From: Henricia sp. BOLD:AAB3569
Taxonomy: Eukaryota > Echinodermata > Asteroidea > Spinulosida > Echinasteridae
Direction: 5' to 3'
Assembly: GCA_037783545.1 (NCBI GenBank)
Contig: JBBELK010000984.1
Coordinates: 310,001 to 374,000, forward strand
DNA: 64,000 bases
The notes under the pieces were generated by a model. That model was not told the DNA's origin. It searched no databases and saw only the letters and a list, made by a program, of their open reading frames with translations. Shown here piece after piece: positions 1 through 12,200 of the stretch (within the stretch, counting starts at the first letter, position 1; the number at the start of each line of letters is the position of its first letter). The position numbers and the translations under genes were made by a program.

Positions 1-229
1 GAACACGAAACGACGATAGTACATGTATCTCGTATCGCACAGGCTCAGGAAGAGCCGGAACTCTTCATCAAAGCCCATACACTGATAGCTTTGTCTAAAC
101 ATGGAGGAAGAATACAGTTATTGATTCTTGCGCATCGCCATGTGGCAATAAGTATGATCAAAGCTGTCCGACAGCATTCTTATCACGATCACAAGAATTG
201 TGAATTAGCTGTAATGGAACGATCAGTAC
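1..229 (+). CDS. Candidate partial coding exon at the window edge
   Basis: Frame 1 is open from the first base for about 80 codons. It contains a leucine/isoleucine/histidine-rich stretch around the peptide KHGGRIQLLILAHRHVAI. Just before the frame closes there is a consensus splice donor, GTAAGT, at 230-235, so the exon would end at 229 and continue elsewhere. I do not recognise the protein. The open frame alone is only mildly significant; the donor at its end makes an exon plausible. No partner exon was found downstream in this window. Confidence 0.33.
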
Positions 230-246
230 GTAAGTTCATGACTTAA

Positions 247-828
247 AAAGGCTGGAATTGTCCATAATTTCCTGCATAAGTAATGAGGTACTTTGATTAG
301 CCATCATGCACTTCGGGGAGCGAACTCGGCTGGCCTATTGTATAGAACACATCATATGACACTCCAGGTTGAAAATATCTTGTGATTCATTTAGTCACAC
401 TAGTACTAAAAGTTCTAAAAACAACATCGGTTTCTGTAATTCCGTAAGGCACGACATGCCCTTGTGGACTAAAGTATGCTGGTGTATCAATACTGACACA
501 TGTACCTGTGGCATGCAATGGTCACACTTCGACCACCCTTGCGGGTAATTATGGATCCACGCAGTCGCGGTCCCATTCTCACAGTAAACACAGTAAACCA
601 CCATGGCCCACTACAGGTGTTTATGTTTATATACACGCAGTCGTGTGTCCTTGTAGTCGGGAGAATACCCAGTGGTTTTCGACTCCCTGTCTGCACTTCG
701 TACAGAAATGTGCCCAGTGGCTTTGCATAAAACTATATACTCGGTGTTTATAAGTCTCTGTTCAATGATCATGTTCAGTAAAGTACTCGGTCATTAACTT
801 TCCAGCGTTGGAACCTCCAATCGCTTAT
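247..828. other. No supported feature
   Basis: Short overlapping open frames only, none with coding character or splice signals. No clear repeat seen. Confidence 0.4.
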
Positions 829-1460
829 TGCTACAAGCACATCTGCCTATGGGTTTAAATGTGATGAATAAAAATGCGTAGATTAAGAGCAAAAGCCAAA
901 CTTGCATTGAGCGCTCTTAATGCGTTCCACAACTCGGCTTATTAGCGAGCCAACTTCTCCGTGCCAAACTTGGGAGAAAGATAACAGCCACAATAGTAGC
1001 TGTGTATACATACATTATAGTAAAATTACAATGTTCGCATTTAATCGTTGGCAACTAGCTGCGTAGGGTTACCAAATATCACAAAAGCCGACTGCCCAAA
1101 GCGGTAAAACGCACTAATCATTTTCCGCTCAAAGATGCAGACATTCATGTGAACGCACTGTACATTTAAGTTTATCACTTGTTGCTACAAGCACATCTGC
1201 CAATGGGCTTGAACAGTTAAAAAGCCAAACTGAAATTACAAGTGTATAGCTTGGGTATTGCACTCTGTGTTGCACAACTCCGTCGGCTTACTAACGAGAT
1301 TGGGAAACCATTAATTTCTCTACATCAGACTTTGGAGAAAGCATACAGCCACAATCCTGAACGTATAGCTGTGTATACATGTATTTTCAGTCAAGATACA
1401 ATGTTCTTAGTTAAGCAAAGCAGTAAAACGCACCAATCATTCTGACCAACTGAAGTAGAA
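829..1460 (+). repeat. Diverged direct duplication, about 350 bp period
   Basis: The phrase TGCTACAAGCACATCTGCC occurs near 829 and again near 1180. It is followed in both copies by AAAAGCCAAAC, a cluster reading AGCCACAAT, AGCTGTGTATACAT, and a GCGGTAAAACGCAC or AGCAGTAAAACGCACC block. The copies have drifted substantially, so this is an old tandem duplication rather than an active satellite. Confidence 0.6.
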
Positions 1461-4042
1461 TTTACTATGAACCCATACGTTCAAGTAAATGTTGTATTCA
1501 GTGCCCGTTAGGCAAATGCCACACTAATTCTGAAATCATTTAGACTTTCTTTAACTCAGTAATCCAATCATCTTGTCGTTCAAGTTTATAAAGCCAGTGC
1601 TACACCTTGATAATTCAAACCACATTAGCTTTTACCTACTTCATCTGCGGCCCATGTGGCAACAATTTTGTCCGAGCTGCAGTCCTTCATATTCAGTGTG
1701 CCGTTCAAGCTCCATGGCTAAGTAGCTCACACATGAGAACATACCCTGTAAAGAATAATCCAAAATTATACCATTTGTATAAAGATAGACATTACGTCAT
1801 TATAAAACTGCCACAAAAACAGCGAAATCATCACTTAATTGAGGATGAGAATTCAAGCAAAAACAAAAAACAAAAAACAAAATTCCACTGACAGTTGGAA
1901 CCATTAGTACATCATGATCTTGCATGTGGGAAAGGTTTTCCCAGTCAATTAATGGTTGACCAATTTTCGAAACAGTGCAAATCATGCATACAGATTTAGG
2001 CTTTACAACCATTTCAATTAATTATAGTTTACCAAGTGCCCCGCTAACTTGGGAGCCGGTTCACGATCTCAGGATGCCGTGACATGAAAACCAAAAATGG
2101 TCCAATTATTTATCTATATAATATTTAATAGCCTAGATGTCTAGTTATAACTGTCGGTAGCGTACTCTGATTTACGGTAATCAAATCTGGGCTCTTCACT
2201 TTAATGGAACCTGAATCAGAATCTACTGTCCATATTAACTTCTCTGAATTTTGCAGCTTTGCTATAACGGCTTGTGTCATACAATGAAACTTTGTTTCTC
2301 TAATAGCCCGAGACATGTCATGCCAGGTATTATATTATTCCAAAAGGACATGAAAAGAAAATACTGGATGAATGATCGCCGACTCACCATTATTTAACAA
2401 ATCATTAGAACACCCGCATGCCCGGAGTGTTCTGTAATACGTAATTTTACATTATCCTAATTGATCACCAAAAAATATGTTCACCTACCTCATATTCAAT
2501 ATGAGGTTTAATTGCATGCGTTGTTTATGGAACTGAAACGATTAACTGAATAAAGCAAAGAAAACATCTGATATACATGCACAATGAGCTTAATTTGTTT
2601 CTCAGATGGTCAGAAAGTTGCTGATTAATCTTGATCGCAAGTACATGTGTAGATAAAGGGTATGAGACCAATGGAAATTGTCTCAGAATAAATAAGTGTA
2701 AACAGGTCAGGGTTTTCGTTGCTAAAAACCCTCGACATTGAACAAATACATGTATGCCCGTCGCAAGTGGTATTGCTTAGCTTACCCGTACTGAGAAAAT
2801 ACCATCGATATAACTCGATTCATAGGAACACGGGCATCTTAAAATTCGCCCATGAACGCTGGACTGCATGTATGAACAAATGACTGCCCACTAATACATT
2901 ATAGCATAACATAGTTCAGCTATCTGAATACATGTAAAATGTATCTCAAAACTCGTATGTCCATTCCACTCCAATCTGAGGTTTTCTGGTACAAAAACAA
3001 ATCCTCTGGAGGAATGTAACTGTATACAGGAATACTATCCTTGATTTACTATAAAACAAAAAAAATACGAAAAGGATTTACCTGCATTCTTAGATGCCTC
3101 ACTACCACTGTTGGGTTAACGGATGTGGCTTTTATATTTGTTAGAAGTGGCTCTGACCTGAGCCAACCTGATGCGCACTCTTTGCTTGTCGGGTCTTCTG
3201 AAAGAAACTCGTCAATGACTTTCTAGCCGTTATCAAATATCAAACTCACATGTATCTCTTATAGACATATTTATATAACTTTCTTTGTTATAGCCAAGTC
3301 ATAATTAATAACGTCAGTCTCTTTCCGGCAGCAAGAGCTGAATTCGTTTTATATTCAAAATAGGTATACAATTCTTTTAGCATTTTATGGCCTTTAAGTG
3401 AAATCTACCTTTAACCTGTTTCAGCTGTTAATTTCTCGTTCGTCGAGACCACGCCCTTTAGCAGATCTCGGCTATCTGAACGTCTAATTCTCCAGCGTAG
3501 GGCTTTGGACTACACCAACCATTTCAATAATGGCCCTAGGAATAACCTTTGCCGTTATAGCTGTAACGCCGGTGCGGGATATCGTTAAAAAGCGAGTAAA
3601 TGGGATTCTAAATCTACCATAGTAAAGGCAGAAATAGCCCCGTCTTGTAGAACGATCGCGGAGTAAATTTGGGACGTCCATTCTCGGCTGCGTGAAAACC
3701 GTCAATGCCTTTACACGCCTTTCCGCGTTGTCATGCTTCCACTCAAGCATGACACCTTCTCATCTGCATATGAACGAGTACTACGTACGAGGTACTTCCT
3801 GCTACACAATAGGAAAGTATAAATCCTGTCATATATATAAGCCTACATGTACCTTCGAAGATATCTGTGTTATGCGATGTCTCTTGTAAGCCACCATATG
3901 CAGCTGCAAGTGCGTCAAAAACCTTTATCTTCAAGCAAACTTGAATCCGTGGTTCTGATTGGTGGATCCATGGCAACAACAGTGTGACATTATCCTATGT
4001 CCCGTCTTCCGATTTTATGTCGCACTCTGCGTGATGCGCCCT
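1461..4042. other. No supported gene or repeat
   Basis: About 2.6 kb of AT-leaning intergenic or intronic sequence. Open frames are short and start at non-ATG codons. I see no tandem array or long inverted repeat here. Confidence 0.4.
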
Positions 4043-4283
4043 GGGGCCAATTTCATGAAGCTGTTTAGCAGAAAAATTTGCTTAATCAAAAATTTGTTTG
4101 GTTAATAAAAATAAGTCAATAGTCGAAATTGCATGTCAACTTGTGTTTTTCACAAGAATATCTGCTATTCTTGCTAAAAACACAAGTTGACGTACAATTT
4201 TGATTATTAACCCATTTTTATAAAGCAAACAAACTTTTGATTAAGCAAATTTTTCTGCTAAACAGCTTTATGAAATTGGCCCC
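4043..4283. mobile_element. Hairpin MITE, GGGGCCAATTTCATGA family
   Basis: The left end reads GGGGCCAATTTCATGAAGCT and the right end is its reverse complement, with inverted similarity running through most of the 241 bp (for example AACACAAGTTGAC against GTCAACTTGTGTTTT near the centre). A second, diverged member is at 25002-25236. There is no coding capacity, so it is a non-autonomous DNA element. The ends are clear; a target duplication is not. Confidence 0.8.
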
Positions 4284-4859
4284 TGGTATTCCAAATGCAT
4301 GCGTCCCCTACATACACGGAGCTGCACACTTAAATCTAGACTGGTCCCCTGTCCATGTGCACTACGCTGCTCTCGCTATACAGGGACAGGCACACGCCGA
4401 GCAATAACCACGGGTGATTGGCCGTTGTATTACCACGCGTGATTGGTCGATGTATTAAATATATGCATGATCTATTTTTAGAGTTTGCTTAACAACGAGT
4501 GAATTTCGCAATCGTTAATTTTGTCGCTGGGTTTTGCATATCCTATTCAATCTTTGCCATCCCTTATAATTATTTAGTAATTTTGGCAGTGGTGTACTCG
4601 TCAACGCCAAGGTTTGTACTGATACATTACTTTTGACTTGAAATGGCGCTGTTTGCCGTATTTTTAAGCCGCCAAACATCAATATCACAGTGCGGCCGTT
4701 GTTCAAAAAAAGTTTTTCATCGCATAAAAAATCTCGACAAAACATGACAGAAACCCCATCGAACGATATGAATGACATGGTTGGATATAGAGCTATTTGT
4801 TCAACCTTGATTCCCAACGAAACCAGTATGCTTATTTGGTTCTGACAGCAATTTTACAG
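4284..4859. other. No supported feature
   Basis: Contains two short similar phrases around GTGATTGG (4410-4450) but no gene, and no repeat with definable ends. Confidence 0.35.
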
Positions 4860-5115
4860 GCATATCTTCTGCTGTCGATGCAAAAACACCGCTGCTGCCG
4901 CCGCTGTAATTTTCCCAGACATCGATCGCGATATGCGTAGCGCGCGCGATACCAAATCGAACGAAGGCGCGCAACACGCTGTATTCTGGGCGCCTGCTTG
5001 GCGCTTGCGCAAACCGTGACACAGTCCTTTTAATTTGCATAAACATCCAGGAATTCCTGGATATTTATGCCAAACATGGCGGCGTGTACCTGTCCTCATA
5101 TACGACGGAGGGGAA
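4860..5115 (+). promoter_or_regulatory. Candidate CpG-rich promoter with first coding exon
   Basis: This stretch is CpG-rich compared with its surroundings (GCGCGC words near 4940-4990, CGCCGCTG near 4900). It ends in AAACATGGCGGCGTG, where the ATG at 5075 lies in a YY1-like, strong Kozak context typical of animal transcription start regions. The frame runs about 13 codons to a possible donor (GTAAAT at 5116). No downstream exon was matched, so this is only a promoter-like region. Confidence 0.22.
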
Positions 5116-5298
5116 GTAAATATGTGGACAAGGGAACCAGTCTACACTTAAATCTAGCTATCTGATGCGGCTTGTTATGCGCGCGATTCTCTGCACTGCG
5201 TCCCGCGCATGTATTGCAGACTGCGCGACTGCAGAGTGTGCGCGTTATTAGTGGGTCAAGTTTGCTTGAAGATAAATTCGCGCTCGTGGCTCGCGCTC

Positions 5299-5401
5299 GT
5301 GGAATACGGCATGATGTAGTGCGTTTGCGTCCCATATCCCACTCGGCCTTCGGCCTCGTGGGATATGGGACGCAAACGCACTACATGATGCCGTATTCCA
5401 C
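5299..5401. repeat. Near-perfect 44-bp-arm palindrome
   Basis: Arms at 5299-5342 and 5358-5401 are reverse complements with one mismatch by my reading. The 15-base loop contains a smaller palindrome, GGCCTTCGGCC. Flanking GCTCGTGG-type words suggest it sits in a CpG-rich repeat. It has no coding role. Confidence 0.9.
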
Positions 5402-6261
5402 TCGCGCTCGGATAACTAATAAATTGTATATACGCGCGTCAATAAAGGCACAACAATTCCAGCGCAATGTCTTCTACAGAAAAATATATGGAGCTCACTG
5501 TATGCGCATTATCACTGGTCAAACCCACTTTTATTGCCTAATTTATTTGTTTACTCATTTGTTTTCACAGAAAAAAAATTTAGCGAGAGCAAGGAGCGTC
5601 AAAAATTTGAAATGCTCAGTACCGGCACACAAAATGGTGATGGTTGCTCAGTTTTTGCTCTGACGAATGCCCGCCTAGAAATACAAGAAAGGATGTTCAA
5701 AAGTAAGATTTTTCCTTGGCAGCACCAGGGGACCTATTTAATTTAAACATATTTTTACAGAGCGATGATTAATTTAAGACACACTCTGTAAAATAAGGAT
5801 GGAAGACACGCTGGCTTACATGTAATTAACTGCTCATATATATCTTGTCCAGTAGAAAGAATTTTTTTTTAATGAATTAGAATCGTGCTTGACTGGAATC
5901 TACGACTGCTCGGCTGCCATATCGAAAGCCGAAGTTGGACGTACGAGAGCTGTCGTGGTAATTGGCTCTGAATGTTAAGTCGTAGTCTGAACCCTCCTTT
6001 GCAAAAAGCACAGGGCACTCTTTGATGACTTTATAATGATTTTTAATTTTTAATGTATACGTATTACCTAACTAACAAAGGGTGATGTATTCACTTTGAC
6101 AGTCTATAACGCTCTACCAAGAGCTTGTCAGTGAGTCCAAGTCCAGCCCTACAGGTACACACTGTAGGTGGGCTACGGTACGCAAAACCAACTCTCACTT
6201 TGCCGAGAGGTGGGGTGTCTAGTATATTGTTAAAGAAGTCAAACAATGCATGATACATTAT
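5402..6261. other. No supported gene
   Basis: Unique-looking sequence with short open frames. An acceptor-like pyrimidine tract at about 5550-5575 precedes a short open frame, but nothing else supports an exon. Confidence 0.35.
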
Positions 6262-6995
6262 AGCTTCTGATATTGGCCTTATTTACGAGTCGGCCATCTT
6301 TAAATCAGAGCGAGGCGAACCCTGTAGCAACGGTAAACAACTCCGTGACAACACGTACAAACAGTGCACAAAGTTAATTGTCGGCAGCCTTTTCGGCAAG
6401 AATTCGGCAGAAATACCTTGGTAGATTAGCAAAATATCATGTGGACAGTTGGAAGAGTACGTTCGCTAGAAAAAAAACTGTTCGGAGAACTTCAGACGGG
6501 GTTATTTGGAGGATTTTGTTCGCGATGTACATTCCGCATACGCGCACCGCGGCTTGCAGGCAAGCGGCCTGTATGCACTGTCAATGTGTTGTTTTGTGAT
6601 TTATAGTGCATCCAACGAAAAAAATACCATACAGGCTTGCCAGTTGAGACTACGTGCACTAAGTCGAGGAGCATGACACAAAAATCCATTGTTTTCAAAG
6701 GGGAAACAATTAAATATTCTCGCTGCTAAAACAATGTTTTCTAAACAAATTTAAACCAATACAAGAGGTTTTTTTGGCATGTCATCACTTATGAATGTTG
6801 GTAGCTAGCTTTTTATAACACTCAGTTCATGTTTTCATTTTATTTTCTGGACTTGGCAATCCACGGTTTCACAGACTTGACAGAAGCCCAAAAAGAAGAG
6901 TACAACACCACAGAAAATGACATTTGGCCGAGTGTTTTCAACTCTCCACCATGTAGTGAAACAGTTGTGAGCATCATTTTTGATATATGGAAACT
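6262..6995 (+). pseudogene. Degenerate copy A of an unrecognised gene (inverted duplicate)
   Basis: From about 6268 this strand matches the reverse complement of 8700-9128 at high identity, including the peptide YESAIFKSERGEPCSNGKQL. The copy breaks after about 55 codons by a small insertion near 6398, and the donor region matching 8852-8858 is deleted. A second block at 6860-6960 (peptide EEYNTTENDIWPSVFN) matches a block on the other strand at 7950-8060, which suggests two exons of the same gene. The acceptor-like site before this block reads CTG instead of CAG. I do not recognise the family. Read together with copy B, it is one arm of a tail-to-tail inverted gene duplication. Confidence 0.5.
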
Positions 6996-6999
6996 GTCC

Positions 7000-7899
7000 A
7001 AGATACGCTGGAGTTGGTGCTGTTGCAAATATTCACAAAGCTGTGTGTTCACACAAATTAACCGTGTTCAGGCTGCCATGTTGCTTGCCTAACACTACAG
7101 CAGTTCAATATGGTATAGCCTGTAGCCATTATTTATGACTTAAACATGTTAAACACTTGTTTGGAATTACCGACAAATTTAACACAAAATCCAACCTACA
7201 TATAGTCCAGTGCATTTAGTAATTTGTTGATAGTAATTGTTTTCACTCAACATATGGCTATGTGCTGCGCCATGTTTAAAACTGAAAACATGTCGACTTA
7301 CATAAAGGGTATTTAGATGGAAATTAAACGTGATTTTTCAAATAATTGTTATTATTATTAGTGCATATTCATAGATTATATTTTCTGTTCCATGGCCAGA
7401 TGTCAAATTCTGGTATCCAGTGAAGACAAGTAAATTTAGCAGTTTTAACATTGTATTTTTGTTGGCACCTGTACAGGGGTGGTCTCAGAAGAAATATATG
7501 TAAACCTTTTAGTAGTCCTGTCACATATATTGACATAAACAGACAACTAAATTATTATGCAACAAAATAAATTAAGCAAAACTACTAGATTCTGAAAAAA
7601 AGTTCTCCTTTAATTCAACCAGTCAAAATAATCAGTAAGGTGTCCAATGTAAGAGTGATTAACACTATACACAAATGAAAACATTGATTGTTTTTTGACA
7701 GGTCATATTTAGTGGCCTTTGAATGAAATGAGGCAAATAACTCAACCAATTAGGGGCTTGTTAGAGACTTGAATCTAAATTTTGATCAATGTTAGGGTTT
7801 TCAAATGGCCCCTTTGTTGTTGGTGCATCAATAACTTATTAAATTTATAAACATTACAAATGTTGAATAAGTAATTATTTGTAAGGATTATGACCCAGG
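7000..7899. other. Spacer between convergent gene copies; no feature
   Basis: AT-rich sequence between the two inverted copies. No further matching exon blocks were found, and no tandem repeat. Confidence 0.4.
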
Positions 7900-7949
7900 G
7901 ACAAATCACTGACTCCTCACTGGCAGCAGTGCCTCCAGTCGCATTTCCA

Positions 7950-9171
7950 CTAATGACTGCGGGCCGCCGTAGTGCATTGTAGAGAGTTGAAGAAACGCTC
8001 TGTCAAATGTCTTTTTCTTTGTTGTTGTACTCTTCTTTTAGAGTGAAGCCCTCATGATGTGCTGGTACATGCAAAGTCTGGAAAATAAAATAAAAACATT
8101 AACTTATAATCCTATCTACATAAAAGTCTGGTTTTGAAAGCAACTCAAAATGCAACCAGAAACCTTGAATGTTCTGTACATGTTCTATTAGTACACATGC
8201 AATCAATAAACTTGACTATTCAGCATTTTTCGCAAACGATGGAATTAGCATATTCATATATTTTTGGTACAGCGGACCTTTGAAAATGTAGATTGGGTCC
8301 CGACTCCCGAGTAGATGGCAGTCTGCAATAAGCGATAGGATTAGTCACCAGTCTATACATGTCAAAGGGTCGCTGTACTAAAAATACATAAATATGCTAA
8401 TTGTATTGTGTGCGAAAAACCCCAAACGGGTCTATTCCATGTAGATTTGTTGCCTTTTGTTTGACCTAAACATGTTTATTTCCGGTATAAATACCGTACA
8501 CCCTGCCACTAATTATACCTAATATGACATGATAATTTACATAATAATTGCCCAGAAATACCCCAGAAAGTGCCAATTTGGTTAGGAAACATGATTTTAG
8601 CATGAGAAAATATCAATTGTTTCTATCAAAACACGTAGGTTTTTATATCATGCTCCATTCTTAGTGCATGGAGTCTCAATAACTGGCGAAATGTCCACAT
8701 GACTTTTATAGACTCAGTGCATGGTCTCAACTGCCCAGCCTGTATAATTGTATTTTTTTCGTTGGATGCACAATAAATCACAAAACAACATTGACTGTGT
8801 ATGCAGGCCGCTCGTTTGCCTACATGGCCGCGGTGCGCGTATGCGGAATGTACTCACCGATCGTCACGAAATCGCGAACAAATCCTTCCAAATAACCCCG
8901 TCTGAAGTTCTCCGAACAGTTTGTTGCTGTCGAACGTACTCTTCCAACTGTCCACATGATATTTTGCTATTTTACCAAGGTATTCTGCCGAAATATTGCT
9001 GAAAAGGCTGCTGACAATTAACTTTGTGCACTGTTTGTACGTGTTGTCACGGAGTTGTTTACCGTTGCTACAGGGTTCGCCTCGCTCTGATTTAAAGATG
9101 GCCGACTCGTAAATAAGGCCAATGACAGGGATCAACCCAAGAAGTGCGTGACAACCCATAGCACCATGCAT
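7950..9171 (-). CDS. Copy B of an unrecognised gene: exon 8858-9171 plus a damaged second exon
   Basis: On the minus strand an open exon starts after a good acceptor (pyrimidine-rich tract and TTTGCAG ending at 9173). ATG codons lie at 9171 and 9159. It runs about 104 codons to a consensus donor, GTGAGT, at 8857-8852. Peptide phrases include YLGKIAKYHVDSWKSTFDS and KLFGELQTGLFGRI. A second exon-like block on the same strand (about 8070-7950, after TTTTATTTTCCAG) matches copy A but carries an in-frame TGA, so copy B may also be non-functional. Exon phases do not join simply, so intermediate exons may be missing. Its 5' end lies only about 90 bp from the first visible exon of the opposite-strand helicase. 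Function unknown. Confidence 0.38.
8226..8419. mobile_element. Short inverted-repeat element (MITE)
   Basis: Arms containing TTAGCATATTCATATATTTT and its partner ATACATAAATATGCTAA enclose about 190 bp. Arm similarity extends outward through TTTTCGCAAAC and GTGCGAAAA. It has no coding capacity. Confidence 0.6.
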
Positions 9172-9259
9172 CCTGCAAATAAAACGGTAACACGTAGATT
9201 ACCTGCCGTTTGTGTTCACAGTTATCCCTTGTATACATTTTCTGTCTCTTTTCCAACAG

Positions 9260-12200
9260 TAAAGGAAGGTCTACACATTTGGCCCGAGTCTTACCATAGT
9301 CTTGTACATCCTGAGGTTGCTCCATTGCTCGACAGTGTAATCTCTGCTCTGAGGGTTAGATTTTGGTCCACAAAGGGACTATGTGTCGTTTCCCAGTGTA
9401 TAGTAGCCGACATAGGCATCCAAAGACCTGGAGATGGCAGGGATGTTGCATGCGATATCTTGGTCTTCACGGAGACAGAAACTCCATTTCTAGTGACTTT
9501 GGGGTTCGATACGGGGTCGTCAGGTGAGGGTAAGAGGTATTCCAGGAGAGCTGCAATGGAACTTGAGAACCGTCTCACTTTGCCCGGTAGAGAAGGCCGG
9601 TTCTTCATCAAACATTGTTGGATACCCCGGATGACTTCGAGATCTGTCGACCTGTCGACAGATCTCGATGTCATCCAGGGTATCTTGAAGATCATCTTGA
9701 AACACCGACCTCGGGATCAACCTTCCAGCTATCAGGAGATGCACCTTCAGAAACTGCTAGAACTAGTAGACAGTCTTGTCATTGCTTTCGCTGCATTCAC
9801 CCCGCATACCTACCTGTACATGAGAGATTTAATGGGAGTCCAAGTTATGAACCTCTTGACTCCGTGCCAGCTCTCGGCACTCACAACATGCAAAGAGAAT
9901 CCCTATGTTTGCATCCAAGGCTACCCGGGTACTGGGAAGACAGTGGTTGGTATTGAAAGAGCTAAGCAATTGCGTCTTGATGGAGATCACGCGGACGAGA
10001 TTCTGTATATCCCTTCCAATGTGGAAATGGCAAATTACGTGAGGTGGGTAGTGTTCTTTTTGCCAAAATATGCCCGTTTCAACCCGAAGAGGCTGGTTGG
10101 CTCAGGTGCCTCCCGAAGTCCATCACAAGTTCATCACAAATCCTTCACAGGTCCGTCACAGGTCCACCACAGGTCAATCACGAGTCCCCACAATTCACAA
10201 GTCCATCATAATTTCATTACAAGTCCCCACAAGTCCTTACGAGTCCCCATATAAGTCATCATAAGTCCTCATAAGTCCTCACAATTCACAAATCCATTAC
10301 AAGTCCTCACAAGTCCATTGCACGTTCCTTGATCTTCGTTTAAGTTCAAAACAACAAACGTTAGTCTGGTTATTTTTCAGGACTAATAACCACGGCACCA
10401 TCTTTTAGACAAACAAGGCAGCCAGTATGCTTTTCCCAGGGGAGTTATTTTTCAGTGTGTATTGCACAAACAAAGACGTAGAACGTTTCATATGCAGCAC
10501 GATCACAGAGGCTACCCATCTACATTGTTCTATTATTGCGTTAATGCATAGTTCCGACCTGTCAATCAAGCCGAACCCGCGACCAATCACAACAGAGCTA
10601 GCAGACATCACCCACAAAGGTCAAAGTGATGCAATCATCACAAACAATCCGCGATGTTCTGCCCATACAGTTTGTATGTTGTATGCGCCATTGACCGGGT
10701 GAATTTTGGTTTCAATGTCGGGCGATTCGCTGTTCAAAGGTAGGAAAGCGCATTTTTATGAAAGATATGTCATCCCTGCATTACTAGCCCTTCGCTCAGT
10801 GAGTGCTACGGTAACTGTCGACCTCAAAACATAAATACCTTTGGGTTTTCTCCAATGAATCTGTGCTTTCCATGCCGAGTCCCGTTGCTTTGTACGTAGT
10901 CTCGCCATTTTTTTGCGATGGCTTGTGAGCACATAGCAACAATATCCAAGGGGGCGGGGTTAACTGGGCAATCTCGGAACTATGCATTGAACATGGTCTA
11001 GTTTTTCATTTTTCTCTAAAATATCAAGTCAGCAATAAAGATAAGAAAAACGCAACTTTATCAAGTAACAGTCCGTTTTATAAAATAACGTTCTTCCTTG
11101 CTAATAGTAGCTTCAAGCTTTCAGTCTGGCTTTAACGTGCAGACGCCCTACCAATTGAGCTATGAAGCCAACTGGTGGTCTCGAATCACAATAGTGCAGT
11201 CGGGGCAAGCCGGGCAGGGGTTTAGGCGTATCTTAATTGATCTATGGGAGGGGTGGTCATTTCTTTGTAGGGCTTGCTAAGCTCATGTGATAGCCAATCC
11301 CAATTAGTGAGGAACAACTGCACTACATGGTTCGAGACCATCAGTTGGCTTCATAGCTCAATTGTTAGGGCGTTTACACGTTAAGCAGAAGGTCCGCGGT
11401 TCGAATCCCGGTGGAGCCAAGTTGCTTTTCACTGCATCCAGATTTCCAGAAACTCATATGGACATTTGTCCACATTTGTATCTGAACATTTTTGTTCGTT
11501 TTGACCCTTTCAGAGACTTAACTTTCCCAAGAAACTGCTCGTTACACGGGGACAAGATTTGTCTTTCTGAAACATTCAAAGACGTTATACGGATGCTGAA
11601 ACAGGGGGCCATGCCCGAGAGAGTAAAGTACCTCATTCTGGATGACACACAAAACTTGCTTAGCAGGAGGAACGTTCCTGCTTCTAATGCGGAGGAAGAT
11701 ATTCACAATCTTACTGGAGAGATGAGGCGTCGGGCCGTACTGGATGAAATGTCTGTGGACTGGATGAAATGTCTGTGCATTTGGCTACGCGGGAAGCAAG
11801 GCAGCAGAATGGTGATCATCTGCGATGAGTCACAAAGTATTGAGAAGAAACACTACTACCAAACGCTACGAGAGTTCATCCGGGAAAGCAACGGCATAAC
11901 AGTGACACTAAATGAAGTCACAAGAAATTCCGAGGAAATTACGGAGTTTTTCTCGAACTTTATAACGACAAAGTGTTACGGTGTATGTCCTGTGACCTCG
12001 CATAGGTTTAAAGGCGAAAAACCTGTGTTAAGACGCGCCTTATTATCACCAGAATCGTTGAGGGAGGCTGTGAGGAAGTACACGAAAATGGGATACAGTC
12101 CAAGTGAGATAACTGTTATTCCCACCCATCGCGATTATGACTTACCATCACGGGTCGAGTTTATGTCAACACACCTCCAAATGAGGTGCAGGGGCATTTA

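Noticed and set aside
9148..9259. Extension of the helicase frame upstream to 9148
   Set aside because: The frame starts at GTG, not ATG. A strong acceptor ends at 9259, and the upstream part has no helicase similarity, so it is intron.
11347..11418. Functional tRNA-Asn gene
   Set aside because: The 72-base fold is right, but T-stem and anticodon-stem mismatches and C at the position before the anticodon argue for a SINE or pseudogene.
11362..11513. Start of the second helicase frame at 11362
   Set aside because: It begins at TTG within a tRNA-like element and is followed by a good acceptor at 11511-11513. It is intron read-through.
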